Assembly: GCF_017220215.1 (NCBI RefSeq)
Contig: NZ_CP071132.1
Location: forward strand, 434,001-498,000
Origin: Caballeronia sp. M1242
GTDB taxonomy: Bacteria > Pseudomonadota > Gammaproteobacteria > Burkholderiales > Burkholderiaceae
Length of the DNA: 64,000 nt
Reading direction: 5' to 3'
A model generated the notes under the pieces. The model was not told where the DNA came from and did not search any database. It was given only the letters and a program-made list of their open reading frames with translations. A program made the position numbers and the translations under genes. This document shows positions 43,130 to 52,631 of this stretch, piece after piece; position 1 is the first letter of the stretch; every line of letters begins with the position of its first letter.

Positions 43130-43855
43130 ATGCGTCGACTGCTTGCTCTCGCCTTGCTCGTCTTTCCAATGTTTCAGGTCACGTCGGCGCAGGCGGCATC
43201 GTTACAGATTTCGCCGGTTTCAATTGCACTGGACGCTACGGAAGCCGGTAAGGTGCTCAATCTGCGCAACGACAGCGACGTCGCCATTCACGCTCAAGTG
43301 CGCGCATTCGATTGGGACCAGGCCGACGAAGAGGACCGCCTCAGTCCAACGCGCGACCTGCTCGCCAGTCCTCCCATCGCCGAAATCCCTGCGGGCGGCC
43401 AGCAAGTCATCCGCGTGATTCGCGCCGACCGCGCCGCTCCGGAACGCGAGCGCTCATACAGGCTGTTGATCGACGAACTGCCGCCGGAAGGCAGCAGCGG
43501 ACGCAACGGCGTGCAGTTTCGTTTCCGATATTCGGTGCCGCTCTTCGTTGCGCCAGCGGGCGAGGCTACGCCGCCCGACTTGCATTGGTCGATTGTCGAG
43601 AAGAGCGGGCAGCCCTTTCTTCGCGTATCCAACACCGGACAGACGCACGCGCGCTTGAGCGCGGTCTCGCTCACGGTCTCCGGGGCCAGCGTGCCTGTCG
43701 CGGCCGGATTGCTAGGCTACGTGCTGCCCGGCCGTACGCGCTCATGGCCGCTGACAAGCGTCGCTGGGCAATTGCACGGACGAAGCGGCGACGTGACCGC
43801 CACGGTAAACGGCAACGGCGTGAAGGCGCCGCTCGTCGGCAGCGGTTCGCGCTGA
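43130..43855 (+). CDS. Csu-type periplasmic pilus chaperone (CsuC-like)
   Basis: This is a protein of 241 residues with a signal peptide (about 1-22, AQA). It has two immunoglobulin-like domains. The N-terminal G1 strand holds PAGGQQVIRVIRADR with conserved Arg and basic residues that anchor the subunit's carboxylate. RSYRLLIDELPP is the FGL-type chaperone signature segment. The protein is typical of the Csu group. It folds subunits and delivers them to the usher encoded 21 bp downstream. Confidence 0.9.
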   Translation: MRRLLALALLVFPMFQVTSAQAASLQISPVSIALDATEAGKVLNLRNDSDVAIHAQVRAFDWDQADEEDRLSPTRDLLASPPIAEIPAGGQQVIRVIRADRAAPERERSYRLLIDELPPEGSSGRNGVQFRFRYSVPLFVAPAGEATPPDLHWSIVEKSGQPFLRVSNTGQTHARLSAVSLTVSGASVPVAAGLLGYVLPGRTRSWPLTSVAGQLHGRSGDVTATVNGNGVKAPLVGSGSR

Positions 43856-43876
43856 CTCGCCGCTTCGGGCCGCGCC

Positions 43877-46297
43877 GTGAGCGCCGCGCGCGACAAACGT
43901 CGAACACGACTGAGCCGGCGATGCCGCCGCATCCGGGTCGTGTTCGCACTGTCGGTCATCGGGCAATCGGCCGTCGCGCAGGTCGATATAACAGGCGGCA
44001 GTCCGGCCGCGTTACCGAGTCTCACCGGCAGCAGGCCTTCGCGAGCCGCTCCTCTGGCTGCGCCGGCGACAGAATCGCTGGTGCTCGAAATCGTCGTCAA
44101 TGGGACGAGCCAGGGCGAACCTTCGAGCTTCGAATTGCGCGGCGGCGAGCTCTATGCGGAACCGCAATCGCTGGTCAACGCGGGCATTCGCGTGGATGAC
44201 GTCAAGCCCGGCGCGGATGGCTGGGTCGCGCTTGCGTCGATACCGGGCGTGCACGCGACCTACGTGGCACGCACTCAGCAAGCCGTGCTCGAAGTCGCCA
44301 AGGACCGGCAGATCGCTCAACAAATTGGCTACCGCTTGCCCGCCGTGCCGAAGGCGACGCCGGGCACCGGCTTCGTCCTCAATTACGATGCGACGTATCA
44401 ACGCTCGTCGGGCGAAGTGCATGGCGATCAGTTCGGCGTCTGGAGCGAGCAGCGGTTGTTTTCGCCGTTCGGCGTGTTCGACAACACGGGCACGTACCTG
44501 AACGGCACCGATCTCAACCGCTATACGCGCCTCGACACGAACTGGACGTACACCGACGCCACGAAGCTCTTCTCGCTGACGGTAGGCGACGCCATCTCCG
44601 GATCGCTGGCCTGGTCGCGTTCAGTTCGCTTCGGGGGCATTCAGATTCGGCGCGACTTCGCGCTTCGTCCCGACCTCATCACGTTCCCGCTGCCGATGTT
44701 CACGGGCTCCGCCGCCGTGCCCTCAGCGGTGGATCTGTACATCAACGGGCTGCGGCAATACAGCGGCGACGTGGCGCCGGGTCCGTTTCAGATCGCGCAG
44801 GCGCCGAGCCTGACGGGCGCGGGCGTCGCGCAGGTCGTCGTCACCGACGCGCTGGGCCGGCGCGTGACCACGAGCGTGCCCCTTTATGTGGACACGCGCC
44901 TGCTCGCGAAGGGCCTCTTCGACTACTCCGTCGAGTTCGGTTTCCTTCGCAACGACTACACGCTGCGATCCTGGTCGTACGACTCGTCGCCCGTATTCAG
45001 CGGCACCTTCAACTACGGAATGAGCGACAGCCTTACGCTTCAGGCGCACGCGGAAGCGGCAAAGGATCTGCGCAACGGCGGCGGCGGCGCGGTCCTGGCT
45101 TTGGGCAACCGGGGCACATTAAGCGCCGCGGTGGCGGGCAGCAACGGGAACGGCGAGTCGGGCGCGCTCGCGAGTCTCGGCTATCAATATATCGGCCCGC
45201 GCTTCTCGGTGAACGTTCAAGGCACGCGCGCGACGAGCGGCTATCGCGACATCGCGTCGCTCGGCGGCGCATCGACCTTCGAACACCTCTATCAGGCGAC
45301 CGCGTCCGTGGCGCTCTTTCGCACGCAGTCGGCGAGCGTCAGCTATATCGACTCGAAGGATACGTTCTCGGGCCATGCGCGCGTTGTCACGCTCGCCTAT
45401 AACGCGCAGCTCGGCGCGCGCTGGTCGCTTTTCGCGAGCGTCTTTCGCGACTTCCTGCAGACCAACGTCTATGGCGGATCGATCGGTCTGACGCTGAGTC
45501 TGGGCGGCAATGCGTCCGCGAGCGCGACCGTTTCGCAATCCGGCGGCCATACGACAGCCGATGTCAGCGCGTCGCGCCCGGCCGACTTCACGGGCGGATG
45601 GGGCTGGGCGGTGCAGGGCGGCGCGGGCGCGGATTACCGGCATGCCTTTGCCGGCGCGAATTACCGCGCGAGCTTCGGCGACTTCCAGGCGACGGCGCAG
45701 CGTTTCAATGGCACCACGACGAGCACGTTGCAAGCAGCGGGCGCGATCGTGGCAATGGACGGCACCGTTCTGGCCTCGCGCTCGCTTGGCGACGGCTTCG
45801 CGCTCGTCTCGACGGACGGCGTCGCCCGTGTGCCCGTGCTGCAGGAGAACCGCGTCGTCGGCGTGACCAACCGCGACGGCTACCTGCTCGTGCCGGACCT
45901 GTTGTCATATCAGCGCAATCAGCTCGCCATCGACCCGCTTGCTTTACCGGCCGACACGATGATCGACAAGACACAAATGGATGTCGCGCCCGAGCGGCGT
46001 GCCGGCGTGCTGGCGCGCTTCGGCTTGAGCCGTTATCGAGGCGCGTCGGTGAGTTTCGTCGATGCCGATGGCAATGCAATCCCGCCCGGCAGCATCGCGA
46101 CGGTGACGGACACGGGCGCGTCGGCAGTCGTCGGTTATGACGGTGTCGCCTTCTTCGAACAGTTGTCCGCGATGAACGCGGTTACCATCCACGGCAAGAG
46201 CATCGACTGCGCGGCCGACGTGGCCTTCGATCCATCGACGGCACGGACGATGCCGCAGCTCGGTCCGATCGCGTGCCGCGCGACGAGAAAACCGTGA
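43877..46297 (+). CDS. Csu-type outer membrane usher (CsuD-like)
   Basis: This is a protein of 806 residues with a GTG start and a charged then hydrophobic signal segment (VVFALSVIGQSAVA). The usher domain order is visible: N-terminal domain (LVLEIVVNGTSQGE), 24-strand beta-barrel with plug (DALGRRVTTSVPLYVD), and C-terminal domains from about 675 (MDVAPERRAGVLARFGLSRY). Two Cys near the C-terminus (SIDCAADVAFD and GPIACRAT) are conserved. It forms the pore that assembles pili. Confidence 0.92.
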   Translation: MSAARDKRRTRLSRRCRRIRVVFALSVIGQSAVAQVDITGGSPAALPSLTGSRPSRAAPLAAPATESLVLEIVVNGTSQGEPSSFELRGGELYAEPQSLVNAGIRVDDVKPGADGWVALASIPGVHATYVARTQQAVLEVAKDRQIAQQIGYRLPAVPKATPGTGFVLNYDATYQRSSGEVHGDQFGVWSEQRLFSPFGVFDNTGTYLNGTDLNRYTRLDTNWTYTDATKLFSLTVGDAISGSLAWSRSVRFGGIQIRRDFALRPDLITFPLPMFTGSAAVPSAVDLYINGLRQYSGDVAPGPFQIAQAPSLTGAGVAQVVVTDALGRRVTTSVPLYVDTRLLAKGLFDYSVEFGFLRNDYTLRSWSYDSSPVFSGTFNYGMSDSLTLQAHAEAAKDLRNGGGGAVLALGNRGTLSAAVAGSNGNGESGALASLGYQYIGPRFSVNVQGTRATSGYRDIASLGGASTFEHLYQATASVALFRTQSASVSYIDSKDTFSGHARVVTLAYNAQLGARWSLFASVFRDFLQTNVYGGSIGLTLSLGGNASASATVSQSGGHTTADVSASRPADFTGGWGWAVQGGAGADYRHAFAGANYRASFGDFQATAQRFNGTTTSTLQAAGAIVAMDGTVLASRSLGDGFALVSTDGVARVPVLQENRVVGVTNRDGYLLVPDLLSYQRNQLAIDPLALPADTMIDKTQMDVAPERRAGVLARFGLSRYRGASVSFVDADGNAIPPGSIATVTDTGASAVVGYDGVAFFEQLSAMNAVTIHGKSIDCAADVAFDPSTARTMPQLGPIACRATRKP

Positions 46298-46341
46298 CGC
46301 GCCGTGGCCTATGCCGAATCTCGATCCCAAGGACGCACGCT

Positions 46342-47325
46342 ATGCATGATGCCGCGAGACGGACGCTCGACTGGAGGCGACTAGCGCTCTGCGCGTTGCT
46401 GTTGGCGGTGCTGCCGCGTATCGCGTGGTCGCAAAGCTGTACGTTCACCACGAGCAACATCAGCTTCGGCGCGGTGAGTACGATCAGCGGCGTGCCCGCC
46501 GACGCGGCCGGAACGCTCGGCGTCAGTTGCACCGGCTTTTCGACGGCGACCGTGAGGCTGTGCCTGAGCCTCGGCGCGCCTGCAGGTACCACTTTCACGC
46601 AGCGCTCTTTGAGCGGACCGTCGGGCAACAAGCTGACAGCGAACATCTATTCCGACGCGTCGCATCAAACGGCATGGGGCTCGTACTATTCGTCGGGATC
46701 GCCGCCGCTCGTCCAGCTGGATTTGCCCGTGACTGCGGGAAGCGCATCCACCAATGTGACGATGTATGGCCGCGTCGACGCGAATCAGCTTTCGGCCACC
46801 GTCGGCAGCTATACGCTGACATTCACGACCAACGACACGCTCTTCGCCTACTCGGGCTACACGGGCACGCCGCCGAGTTGCACCAGCTTCATCAGTCCTA
46901 GCGGGAGAACGAGCTTCACGCTTTCCGCGAACCTCGTCGCGGACTGCAACATCGTCGCGGCGCCGCTCGCCTTTCCCGCGGCGAGTCTGCTGAACCAGCC
47001 GCTTCTGGCGACGAGCACCGTGCAAGTGACGTGCGTCTCCGGCGCCCCGTACACCGTTGCACTGGACGGCGGCACGACAGCCGGCGGCACCGTCGCGATG
47101 CGCAAGCTAGGGCTTCAATCGGGCGCCGCGACGGTCGACTACCAGCTATACACCGACGCGGCCCGCACTCAGCCGTGGGGCGATGGCACGAACGGCACGA
47201 CGACGAACACGGGGACGGGCGTCGGCTCGTCGCAATCGTTTGTTGTCTACGGTCAGGTGCCGGCTCAACCATCGAAGCCGCCCGGCACCTACTCAGACAC
47301 CATCACAGCGACAGTCAGCTTTTGA
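46342..47325 (+). CDS. Csu-type pilus tip protein with two spore coat U domains (CsuE-like)
   Basis: This is a protein of 327 residues. The signal peptide is about 1-30 (PRIAWS|QS). Two SCPU domains are present, at about 31-165 (CTFTTSNISFGAV) and about 187-327 (CNIVAAPLAFPAAS, then VTCVSGAPYTVALDGGTTAG). The C-terminal domain closely resembles the shaft subunit gene upstream, with the same YTVALDxG core and TITATVSF end. The N-terminal domain is expected to be the adhesive tip domain. It lies 44 bp after the usher and ends the operon. Confidence 0.88.
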   Translation: MHDAARRTLDWRRLALCALLLAVLPRIAWSQSCTFTTSNISFGAVSTISGVPADAAGTLGVSCTGFSTATVRLCLSLGAPAGTTFTQRSLSGPSGNKLTANIYSDASHQTAWGSYYSSGSPPLVQLDLPVTAGSASTNVTMYGRVDANQLSATVGSYTLTFTTNDTLFAYSGYTGTPPSCTSFISPSGRTSFTLSANLVADCNIVAAPLAFPAASLLNQPLLATSTVQVTCVSGAPYTVALDGGTTAGGTVAMRKLGLQSGAATVDYQLYTDAARTQPWGDGTNGTTTNTGTGVGSSQSFVVYGQVPAQPSKPPGTYSDTITATVSF

Positions 47326-47427
47326 GCGCGAAGAGCAGCGCCTGTTGCGGCCGCCACCGCATTTTCTCGCGACGTGGCATCATGAAGACGCTGTCCGCCA
47401 TCCACGCAACCGCTCGCCGGAGACGCC

Positions 47428-47730
47428 ATGGAAGTGACCATCAGCGAATTGACAGGGCTGCTCGAGGAATTGGAACGCGAAGATCCCGTCGATTACGGCG
47501 ACCTGCCGTTCGGCGAGCCGGAACTGCGCGGTCTTGTCTTGACATCGCTTCTGGAAAGGCATCGCAGCCTGCAGGCGAGCGGGCTCAATCCCGGCGATGT
47601 GAACGTCACTTACATGCTCACCACGGCGCTGCTTGTCATCGAGAATCTTGTCTTGCACGCGCGGCTGCTGTTGCTGCAAGGGCAGCGCATCGATGTGAGC
47701 GCGCTGTTGCGCAGATATTCGGGCGGGTAA
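47428..47730 (+). CDS. Small hypothetical protein
   Basis: This is a protein of 100 residues, mostly helical and acidic at the start (VTISELTGLLEELEREDPVDYGDLPFGEPEL). It ends with LLRRYSGG. GGAGACGCC precedes the ATG, a usable site. There is no TM or signal peptide. It lies 102 bp after the pilus tip gene and 26 bp from the convergent small gene. I do not recognise it. Confidence 0.6.
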   Translation: MEVTISELTGLLEELEREDPVDYGDLPFGEPELRGLVLTSLLERHRSLQASGLNPGDVNVTYMLTTALLVIENLVLHARLLLLQGQRIDVSALLRRYSGG

Positions 47731-47756
47731 ATTAGCGCGCGGCGTGGCGTCGCCGA

Positions 47757-48188
47757 TTAGTCGCGCAGGCGGCTGGGCGGCCGGTATCCGGGAATTTGCT
47801 GCAACGCCTCGTGGCAAGCTGACGAGAGCGCGGCGAGCCGTTCGACGCTCGCGCGCAGTTGCGCATGCGTCTGCGCAATGTCCTCGCGAAGCATCTCGAT
47901 CCGAGGCGTGATTCGGTCTTCGATAGCCTCGCCAATTGCGCCGCACGCGAGGAGCGCCTCGGCGTCGTGACGTGCTTCGCGAAGCTCGATCCCATGAAGC
48001 TTGTTCTGCGCGATTAACCTTGCGTGCGATTCGGCGATTGCGCCGAGCCCCATCGCCCGCATGCGCTCGATGAATTGACGCATCGAACGCAACGTGGCGT
48101 CGCCGGCATCGTAGGCCATGAATTGAACATCATCGATGGACAGCGACAGACGGCCTTCCGGGGTGTCGAATTCGAGCTTCGTGGGCAT
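47757..48188 (-). CDS. Hypothetical helical protein
   Basis: This is a protein of 143 residues. The first 20 residues are beta-type (LEFDTPEGRLSLSIDDVQ). The remainder is helical and coiled-coil-like, with heptads around EMLREDIAQTHAQLRASVERLAAL. No ribosome site is evident, and no signal peptide. I do not recognise a family. Confidence 0.55.
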   Translation of the reverse strand: MPTKLEFDTPEGRLSLSIDDVQFMAYDAGDATLRSMRQFIERMRAMGLGAIAESHARLIAQNKLHGIELREARHDAEALLACGAIGEAIEDRITPRIEMLREDIAQTHAQLRASVERLAALSSACHEALQQIPGYRPPSRLRD

Positions 48189-48319
48189 GACGGTGGCAAC
48201 GCGTGGTGTGAGTTGCCCAAATTCTAGGCACGCCGTAACGGTCGGCGTTTAGGAGAAGGCCGAATTCGACGTGAGGCTCGAGGATCACTGCGTTTCGCGT
48301 TCCCGGGATGATTCAGGCG

Positions 48320-48541
48320 TTAGCGCGTCTTCGTCGCGGCCGACGTGGTGGACGTCGACTCGTCCACTACGTCAAGCCCCCAGTCGCCGAACGTGTACCA
48401 GTCTTCGCCCAGCAACTCCGCCGGATGCTGCGTGCGGCTCCATCCATTTCCGCAAAGCAGGGCATTCGCTCCGCAGTAATGGTCGCGGCCCCAGCAATTG
48501 CGTTCCGGGTGCTTCGGATGAAGGGGAAATCGCTTTGCCAT
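48320..48541 (-). CDS. DUF3079 small protein
   Basis: This is a protein of 73 residues with the family pattern FPLHPKHPERNCWGRDHYC, ANALLCGNGWSRTQHPAELLGEDWY and GDWGL. The four conserved cysteines (NCW, YC, LCG and nearby) suggest metal binding. AAGAAG lies before the ATG. The function is unknown; the family is common in Burkholderiales. Confidence 0.85.
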   Translation of the reverse strand: MAKRFPLHPKHPERNCWGRDHYCGANALLCGNGWSRTQHPAELLGEDWYTFGDWGLDVVDESTSTTSAATKTR

Positions 48542-48681
48542 GTCTTCTTGATCCTCGGTCCGATGCGGCTGGCACCTTCAAAGAGGCTACGACGCGCCCG
48601 ACTGCCGGCCAACAGAACGAGTTCGAACGTTCGCGAATGGCGGCTTCGTTATGTTTCTCACGAACGCCGCGCGTTGCATAG

Positions 48682-49890
48682 TCAACAAGCCGCGACCGCC
48701 GCCTGCGTGCTGCCGGTGAGCAATAGTTCGATGAGATCCCGCACACTGCGGATCGCCGCGCCGAACGGCAACTTCTCGCGCCCCCGGAAGAACAAGCCGT
48801 TGCCCACATCGCCGCGCAGCGCCGCCGCGAGCCTCGTGTCGATGCAGAAGTGCCCGAACTTCTCGATGCCGTCGCGCAATCCGCATGCGCTCAGGCATTC
48901 GAGCGCCGTCGGGCACGTCTGCTTGCGTGCGCCGATCTTCGTGCGAATGCGCTCTTCGTTGCGCAAGTAGCGCATGAGCCACGGCGTCTTCACGGCTCTC
49001 GCAGGCAGGCCGGTCACGCTGACGAACTCGACGATATCGTCCGGCGTCGCCTGCGTGAGCACGCGCTTGAATTCGGGATGCGCGTCGCCCTCCTCTGTCA
49101 CCGCGAACGGCGTGCCGACCTGGACGCCGTTCGCGCCGGCCGCGAGCCATGTGCGCACGGCTTCGTGGCTGTTGATGCCGCCCGCCACGATCACCGGCAC
49201 GTCCGCACGCGCCAGTCCAAGCGACGCGAATACGGTCTCCAGGTCCGCGAGCACGCGCGCGAACCCGAAACGCTCGTTGTCCATGTCGGAGACGTCGTTC
49301 ACGCCGAGGTGTCCGCCGGCATGCGCCGGATGTTCGATCACGATGGCATCCGGCAAGCGTCCCTTCTTCATCCACTTCTTCAGCACGAGCGCGACGCCGC
49401 GGCTGTCGGACAGAATCGGGATCAGCGCGATATCGCAGCCTTGCGTGAGATCGGGCAAATCGAGCGGCAAGCCCGCGCCCATCACGATCGCATCGGCGCG
49501 CGCTTCGCACGCTACGCGCACGTAGTCGGCGTGGGCGCTGACCGCTTTCATCACGTTCACGGCGATCATGCCGCGACCTTCCGACAGTTCACGCGCGCTG
49601 CGAATCTCGCGCTCGAGCGCGGTCAGATTCGCCCGCTCCAGCGTTTCGCGCGACGGATCGGCGCGGCACATGTCGAGCAGATCGGCGTGATGGTGACGCA
49701 GATCGATGCTCGCGATGGTGCCGACCGCGCCTTCTCGCGCCACGCTGCCCGCGAGCCGGTGCGCCGAAATGCCGACGCCCATGCCGCCCTGCACGATCGG
49801 CAGCACGCTGCGCCCGCGAATGACGAGCGGCGCGAACGCGCTCTTTCCCGCGCTCGGAGAAGTTTGGATTCCAGCTTGATTTCGATTCAT
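48682..49890 (-). CDS. Long-form nitronate monooxygenase / 2-nitropropane dioxygenase family
   Basis: This is a protein of 402 residues with an FMN TIM barrel. Evidence includes PIVQGGMGVGISAHRLAGSVA, AVNVMKAVSAHADYV, IEHPAHAGGHLGV (catalytic His loop), VPVIVAGGINSHEAVRTWLAAGANGVQVGTPF. A C-terminal extension contains a Cys cluster (CPTALECLSACG). It is longer than and differs from the nitronate monooxygenase at 17761. It belongs to the group often compared with PfaD/FabK. Its substrate is unknown. Confidence 0.85.
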   Translation of the reverse strand: MNRNQAGIQTSPSAGKSAFAPLVIRGRSVLPIVQGGMGVGISAHRLAGSVAREGAVGTIASIDLRHHHADLLDMCRADPSRETLERANLTALEREIRSARELSEGRGMIAVNVMKAVSAHADYVRVACEARADAIVMGAGLPLDLPDLTQGCDIALIPILSDSRGVALVLKKWMKKGRLPDAIVIEHPAHAGGHLGVNDVSDMDNERFGFARVLADLETVFASLGLARADVPVIVAGGINSHEAVRTWLAAGANGVQVGTPFAVTEEGDAHPEFKRVLTQATPDDIVEFVSVTGLPARAVKTPWLMRYLRNEERIRTKIGARKQTCPTALECLSACGLRDGIEKFGHFCIDTRLAAALRGDVGNGLFFRGREKLPFGAAIRSVRDLIELLLTGSTQAAVAAC

Positions 49891-49933
49891 GATCTGACTG
49901 CCTGATAGGTTGGCAAGAGCCGTCGATGCGCCG

Positions 49934-50385
49934 CTAAGTTTTCGCGGTCGCTGCGTCCGATCGGTCGGCGTCGTGTCCCGCGGCATAGAGCGCGACCCGG
50001 ACGCGACTCGTGCAGTTGAGCTTGCGCAAGATCTTTCGCACGTGGATCTTCACGGCGCTCTTAGCCAGCGAGGACGTCAGTGGCTCGTGCCCGGCTTCCG
50101 CTAGCGTCGCCGGGCCGCCGCGTGCTTGCGACGAGCTTTCGCGGTGATGTCATCGGCGATAACCGGTTCGCCCGCCGCCTTTCGAAGGGCCACGCAAAGC
50201 GCCTCCGCTTCGATGTTCTTCGGCAAATAGCCGCATGCGCCTTCGCGCAGTGCGACGGTCAACTCGTCGACGTCCTTCGACGCCGTCGGCATGACGACAG
50301 CGGCACGCCACGAATCTGCCCATGTCATCAAGATCGTAGCCCTGACCATTGGCGTCGACAAGCAGCCTGCATTTGCTTTCATTGA
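49934..50385 (-). pseudogene. Remnant of a NarL-type response regulator
   Basis: Two frames carry pieces of one ancestral gene. One frame holds the C-terminal half of a NarL receiver: VDELTVALREGACGYLPKNIEAEALCVALRKAAGEPVIADDITAK, ending at a stop near 50101. A second frame, from about 50105 down to the stop at 49934, holds the LuxR helix-turn-helix (LAEAGHEPLTSSLAKSAVKIHVRKILRKLNC). The linker and the start of the helix-turn-helix are missing, and the frame differs, so there is a deletion plus frameshift. The N-terminal receiver with the phospho-Asp is also absent. Confidence 0.75.
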
Positions 50386-50587
50386 CGATCTTCACATCAA
50401 TTCGCGGTCCTCGTCCGCGATCGCCGATTCCAGAACGTAGACGTAATTCGAACACGAACGTCAATCAGGGCATGAGCCTTGAAATGTCAGGACGGGAAAT
50501 CAGCAAGGTATTGGCGCAATGCGTCGCTCGTAGCGAACTGCCCTTACCACAGACCGCATAGAAAGCGACGAGGCACTACACTTTGCA

Positions 50588-51331
50588 TCAGCCCTTACTT
50601 TGCGATTCCTTCGGCACAGCGTAGCGCCCGTCGCGATAGGCGAGCGTAAAGTTCTTTCGCTTCGGCGCGCCGTTTTTATTGACGCACACGCCTTTGGCGA
50701 TGCGCGACACGCTATGCACCGTCATCTCGGCGATCTTCAGCGAAGCATAGCCCTCGGCGCCGGGCGCGCCCGTCGAAAGCGTACGCGTGGTGGAGTCGTA
50801 CCAGCCGTCGCAATGCGTGTCCCATTCGCCGCTCGCCTGCGAGATCGTCAGTCGGTCGAGCACGGGGCGCAGCGTCTGGCCGTCGAATGCGTAGAGACTC
50901 AGCGATGTCTCGCCATGTGGCTTGGGCCCAGACGATCCGTCGGAACTCATGCGCACGCCGAACGCGCGCTGCGTCGGCGCGACTTGATAAGGCGCGGTGT
51001 CGAGCGCGATATCGGCCGACGCGCCTGCGCGCTGCCTGATCGCACTTGGCTCATATACATGCGCGACGATCGCGCCGGTCGCGGTATCGGCGACCAGCAC
51101 CTCGAGGTCGTTGGCGTCCTCCTTCGACTGTGTGCCGTCGCCGGAGAACGCAAGCGCCGCGAGCGTCAACGCGGGACTCGCGGGCCACGCCTCGCAAACG
51201 CTGAGCGCGCTATCGAGCGTCTTTTCGGGATGCAGCGTGTTCGCCCACGTCTGCATTATGTCCTCGCAACCGGCGTGCGCGAGCATCGGCGCGAAGAGAC
51301 TGGCGGCAAGGAGAATGAGTTTCTTGTTCAT
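50588..51331 (-). CDS. Secreted hypothetical protein
   Basis: This is a protein of 247 residues. A signal peptide is visible at about 1-20 (KKLILLAASLFAPMLAHA|G). The mature part is all-beta, with several Cys (GCEDIM, SVCEAW, HCDGWY, KGVCVNK). I see no catalytic motif and no known family. The gene lies upstream of cyoA in divergent orientation. Confidence 0.7.
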   Translation of the reverse strand: MNKKLILLAASLFAPMLAHAGCEDIMQTWANTLHPEKTLDSALSVCEAWPASPALTLAALAFSGDGTQSKEDANDLEVLVADTATGAIVAHVYEPSAIRQRAGASADIALDTAPYQVAPTQRAFGVRMSSDGSSGPKPHGETSLSLYAFDGQTLRPVLDRLTISQASGEWDTHCDGWYDSTTRTLSTGAPGAEGYASLKIAEMTVHSVSRIAKGVCVNKNGAPKRKNFTLAYRDGRYAVPKESQSKG

Positions 51332-51743
51332 GTTGTGGTATCGGCTCATGGGCCAACGTGCGCCTGCGATTCGAGCCTCGCATTTTGACGGCTTACGTTG
51401 CCGCCGATGCCACGCGTTACACCATTTGACAAGAAATATCATTCGACATGCCAAATTTTGATGCATTCGTTATGGCGCGCGCATAACGCTCGCCAGCGTC
51501 GGGCAGTATCGGCAAAATGGCGGGTTCCGCTCTCGCGCGGCCACGCTTCGAAGCATGGCAAGAGCGCGCTCATTCGAAAGGCATAGCCCGCGCGACACAG
51601 CGTCGCAACGCCGCGTTTTACGACCAAATTCCATAGATTCGCAACATCGCGATAAATCTCGCGTGGCATGATCGCGTCGCGGCGCAACGCCGTGAAACGG
51701 CGTCTTCCCAAGGACGCTTCGATCCAAAAAACCAGCGAATGCA
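51332..51743. other. Divergent intergenic region upstream of cyoA
   Basis: These 412 bases must hold the cyo promoter and that of the leftward secreted protein. A consensus TTGACA is at 51426 without a matching -10 on the plus strand. A small hairpin (ACGCCGT-GAA-ACGGCGT, 51687-51703) lies in the cyoA leader. I see no FNR-type TTGAT-N4-ATCAA site. Open frames here lack family signals. Confidence 0.5.
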
Positions 51744-52628
51744 ATGAATGAAAATACTCACCGTTTAGCAGCGCCATTGTTATCGGGTTTGTTGGCCAGT
51801 GTCTGTTTATCGGGATGCAATCTCGAGGTGCTCGATTCGAAAGGCGTGATCGGCGCGGCGGAAAGCTCGCTCATCGCCACCGCGACTTTCGCGATGCTTC
51901 TCGTCGTCGTTCCGGTGATTCTGCTCACCCTGATCTTCGCCTGGCGCTATCGCGCATCTAACCAGAACGCCACGTACGCGCCGAAATGGACGCACTCCAC
52001 GGCCATCGAGGTCGTCGTCTGGGCGATTCCGGCAGCCATCATTCTGTTTCTCGGCACGCTGACGTGGAAGAGCACTCACGAACTCGACCCGTACAAGCCG
52101 ATACAGTCGAACGTGAAGCCGATCAACGTCGAAGTGGTCGCGCTCGACTGGAAGTGGCTCTTCGTCTATCCGGATCTCGGCATTGCGTCCGTCAATCAGG
52201 TCGCGTTCCCCGTCGGCACGCCGGTCAACTTCCGCATTACGTCGGACTCCGTGATGAACTCGTTTTTCATCCCGCAGCTCGGCAGTCAGATCTACGCGAT
52301 GGCGGGCATGCAGACGCGTCTGAACCTGCAAGCCGACCACGCCGGCGACTACGCGGGCATCTCGGCGAACTACAGCGGCGCGGGCTTTTCCGACATGAAA
52401 TTCCGCGCGCTCGCCCTGTCGCAAGCTGACTTCGATTCGTGGGTCAAGAAGGTCAAGACCGCGCCCGAAGCACTCGACATGAACGTCTACGCGGGCGTCG
52501 CGCGTCCGAGCGAAAAGGTCGCGGTCCGCTATTTCTCGACCGTCGATCCGAAGCTCTTCAACAACATCGTCGGCAAGTACAACAACGGGAATGTCACCGT
52601 TGGCACGAATTGCGTAACCAAGGGGTAA
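51744..52628 (+). CDS. cyoA: Cytochrome o ubiquinol oxidase subunit II
   Basis: This is a protein of 294 residues. The lipobox LSGC (in SVCLSGCNLEVLD) gives a lipidated Cys after the signal. Two TM helices are visible (about 43-65 and 85-105). The periplasmic cupredoxin domain lacks CuA cysteines, as expected for a quinol oxidase: FRITSDSVMNSFFIPQLGSQIYAMAGM. The start is ATG 51744; the ribosome site is weak. It is the first gene of a four-gene operon, 3 bp from cyoB. Confidence 0.95.
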   Translation: MNENTHRLAAPLLSGLLASVCLSGCNLEVLDSKGVIGAAESSLIATATFAMLLVVVPVILLTLIFAWRYRASNQNATYAPKWTHSTAIEVVVWAIPAAIILFLGTLTWKSTHELDPYKPIQSNVKPINVEVVALDWKWLFVYPDLGIASVNQVAFPVGTPVNFRITSDSVMNSFFIPQLGSQIYAMAGMQTRLNLQADHAGDYAGISANYSGAGFSDMKFRALALSQADFDSWVKKVKTAPEALDMNVYAGVARPSEKVAVRYFSTVDPKLFNNIVGKYNNGNVTVGTNCVTKG

Positions 52629-52631
52629 GCC

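Noticed and set aside
51426..51431. Consensus TTGACA as -35 of cyoA
   Set aside because: No -10 at 16-18 bp and it lies over 300 bp from the start codon. It may belong to nothing.
51439..51777. Minus-strand open frame of 112 codons upstream of cyoA
   Set aside because: It crosses the cyoA start. It has no ribosome site, no family signal and a low-complexity basic composition.
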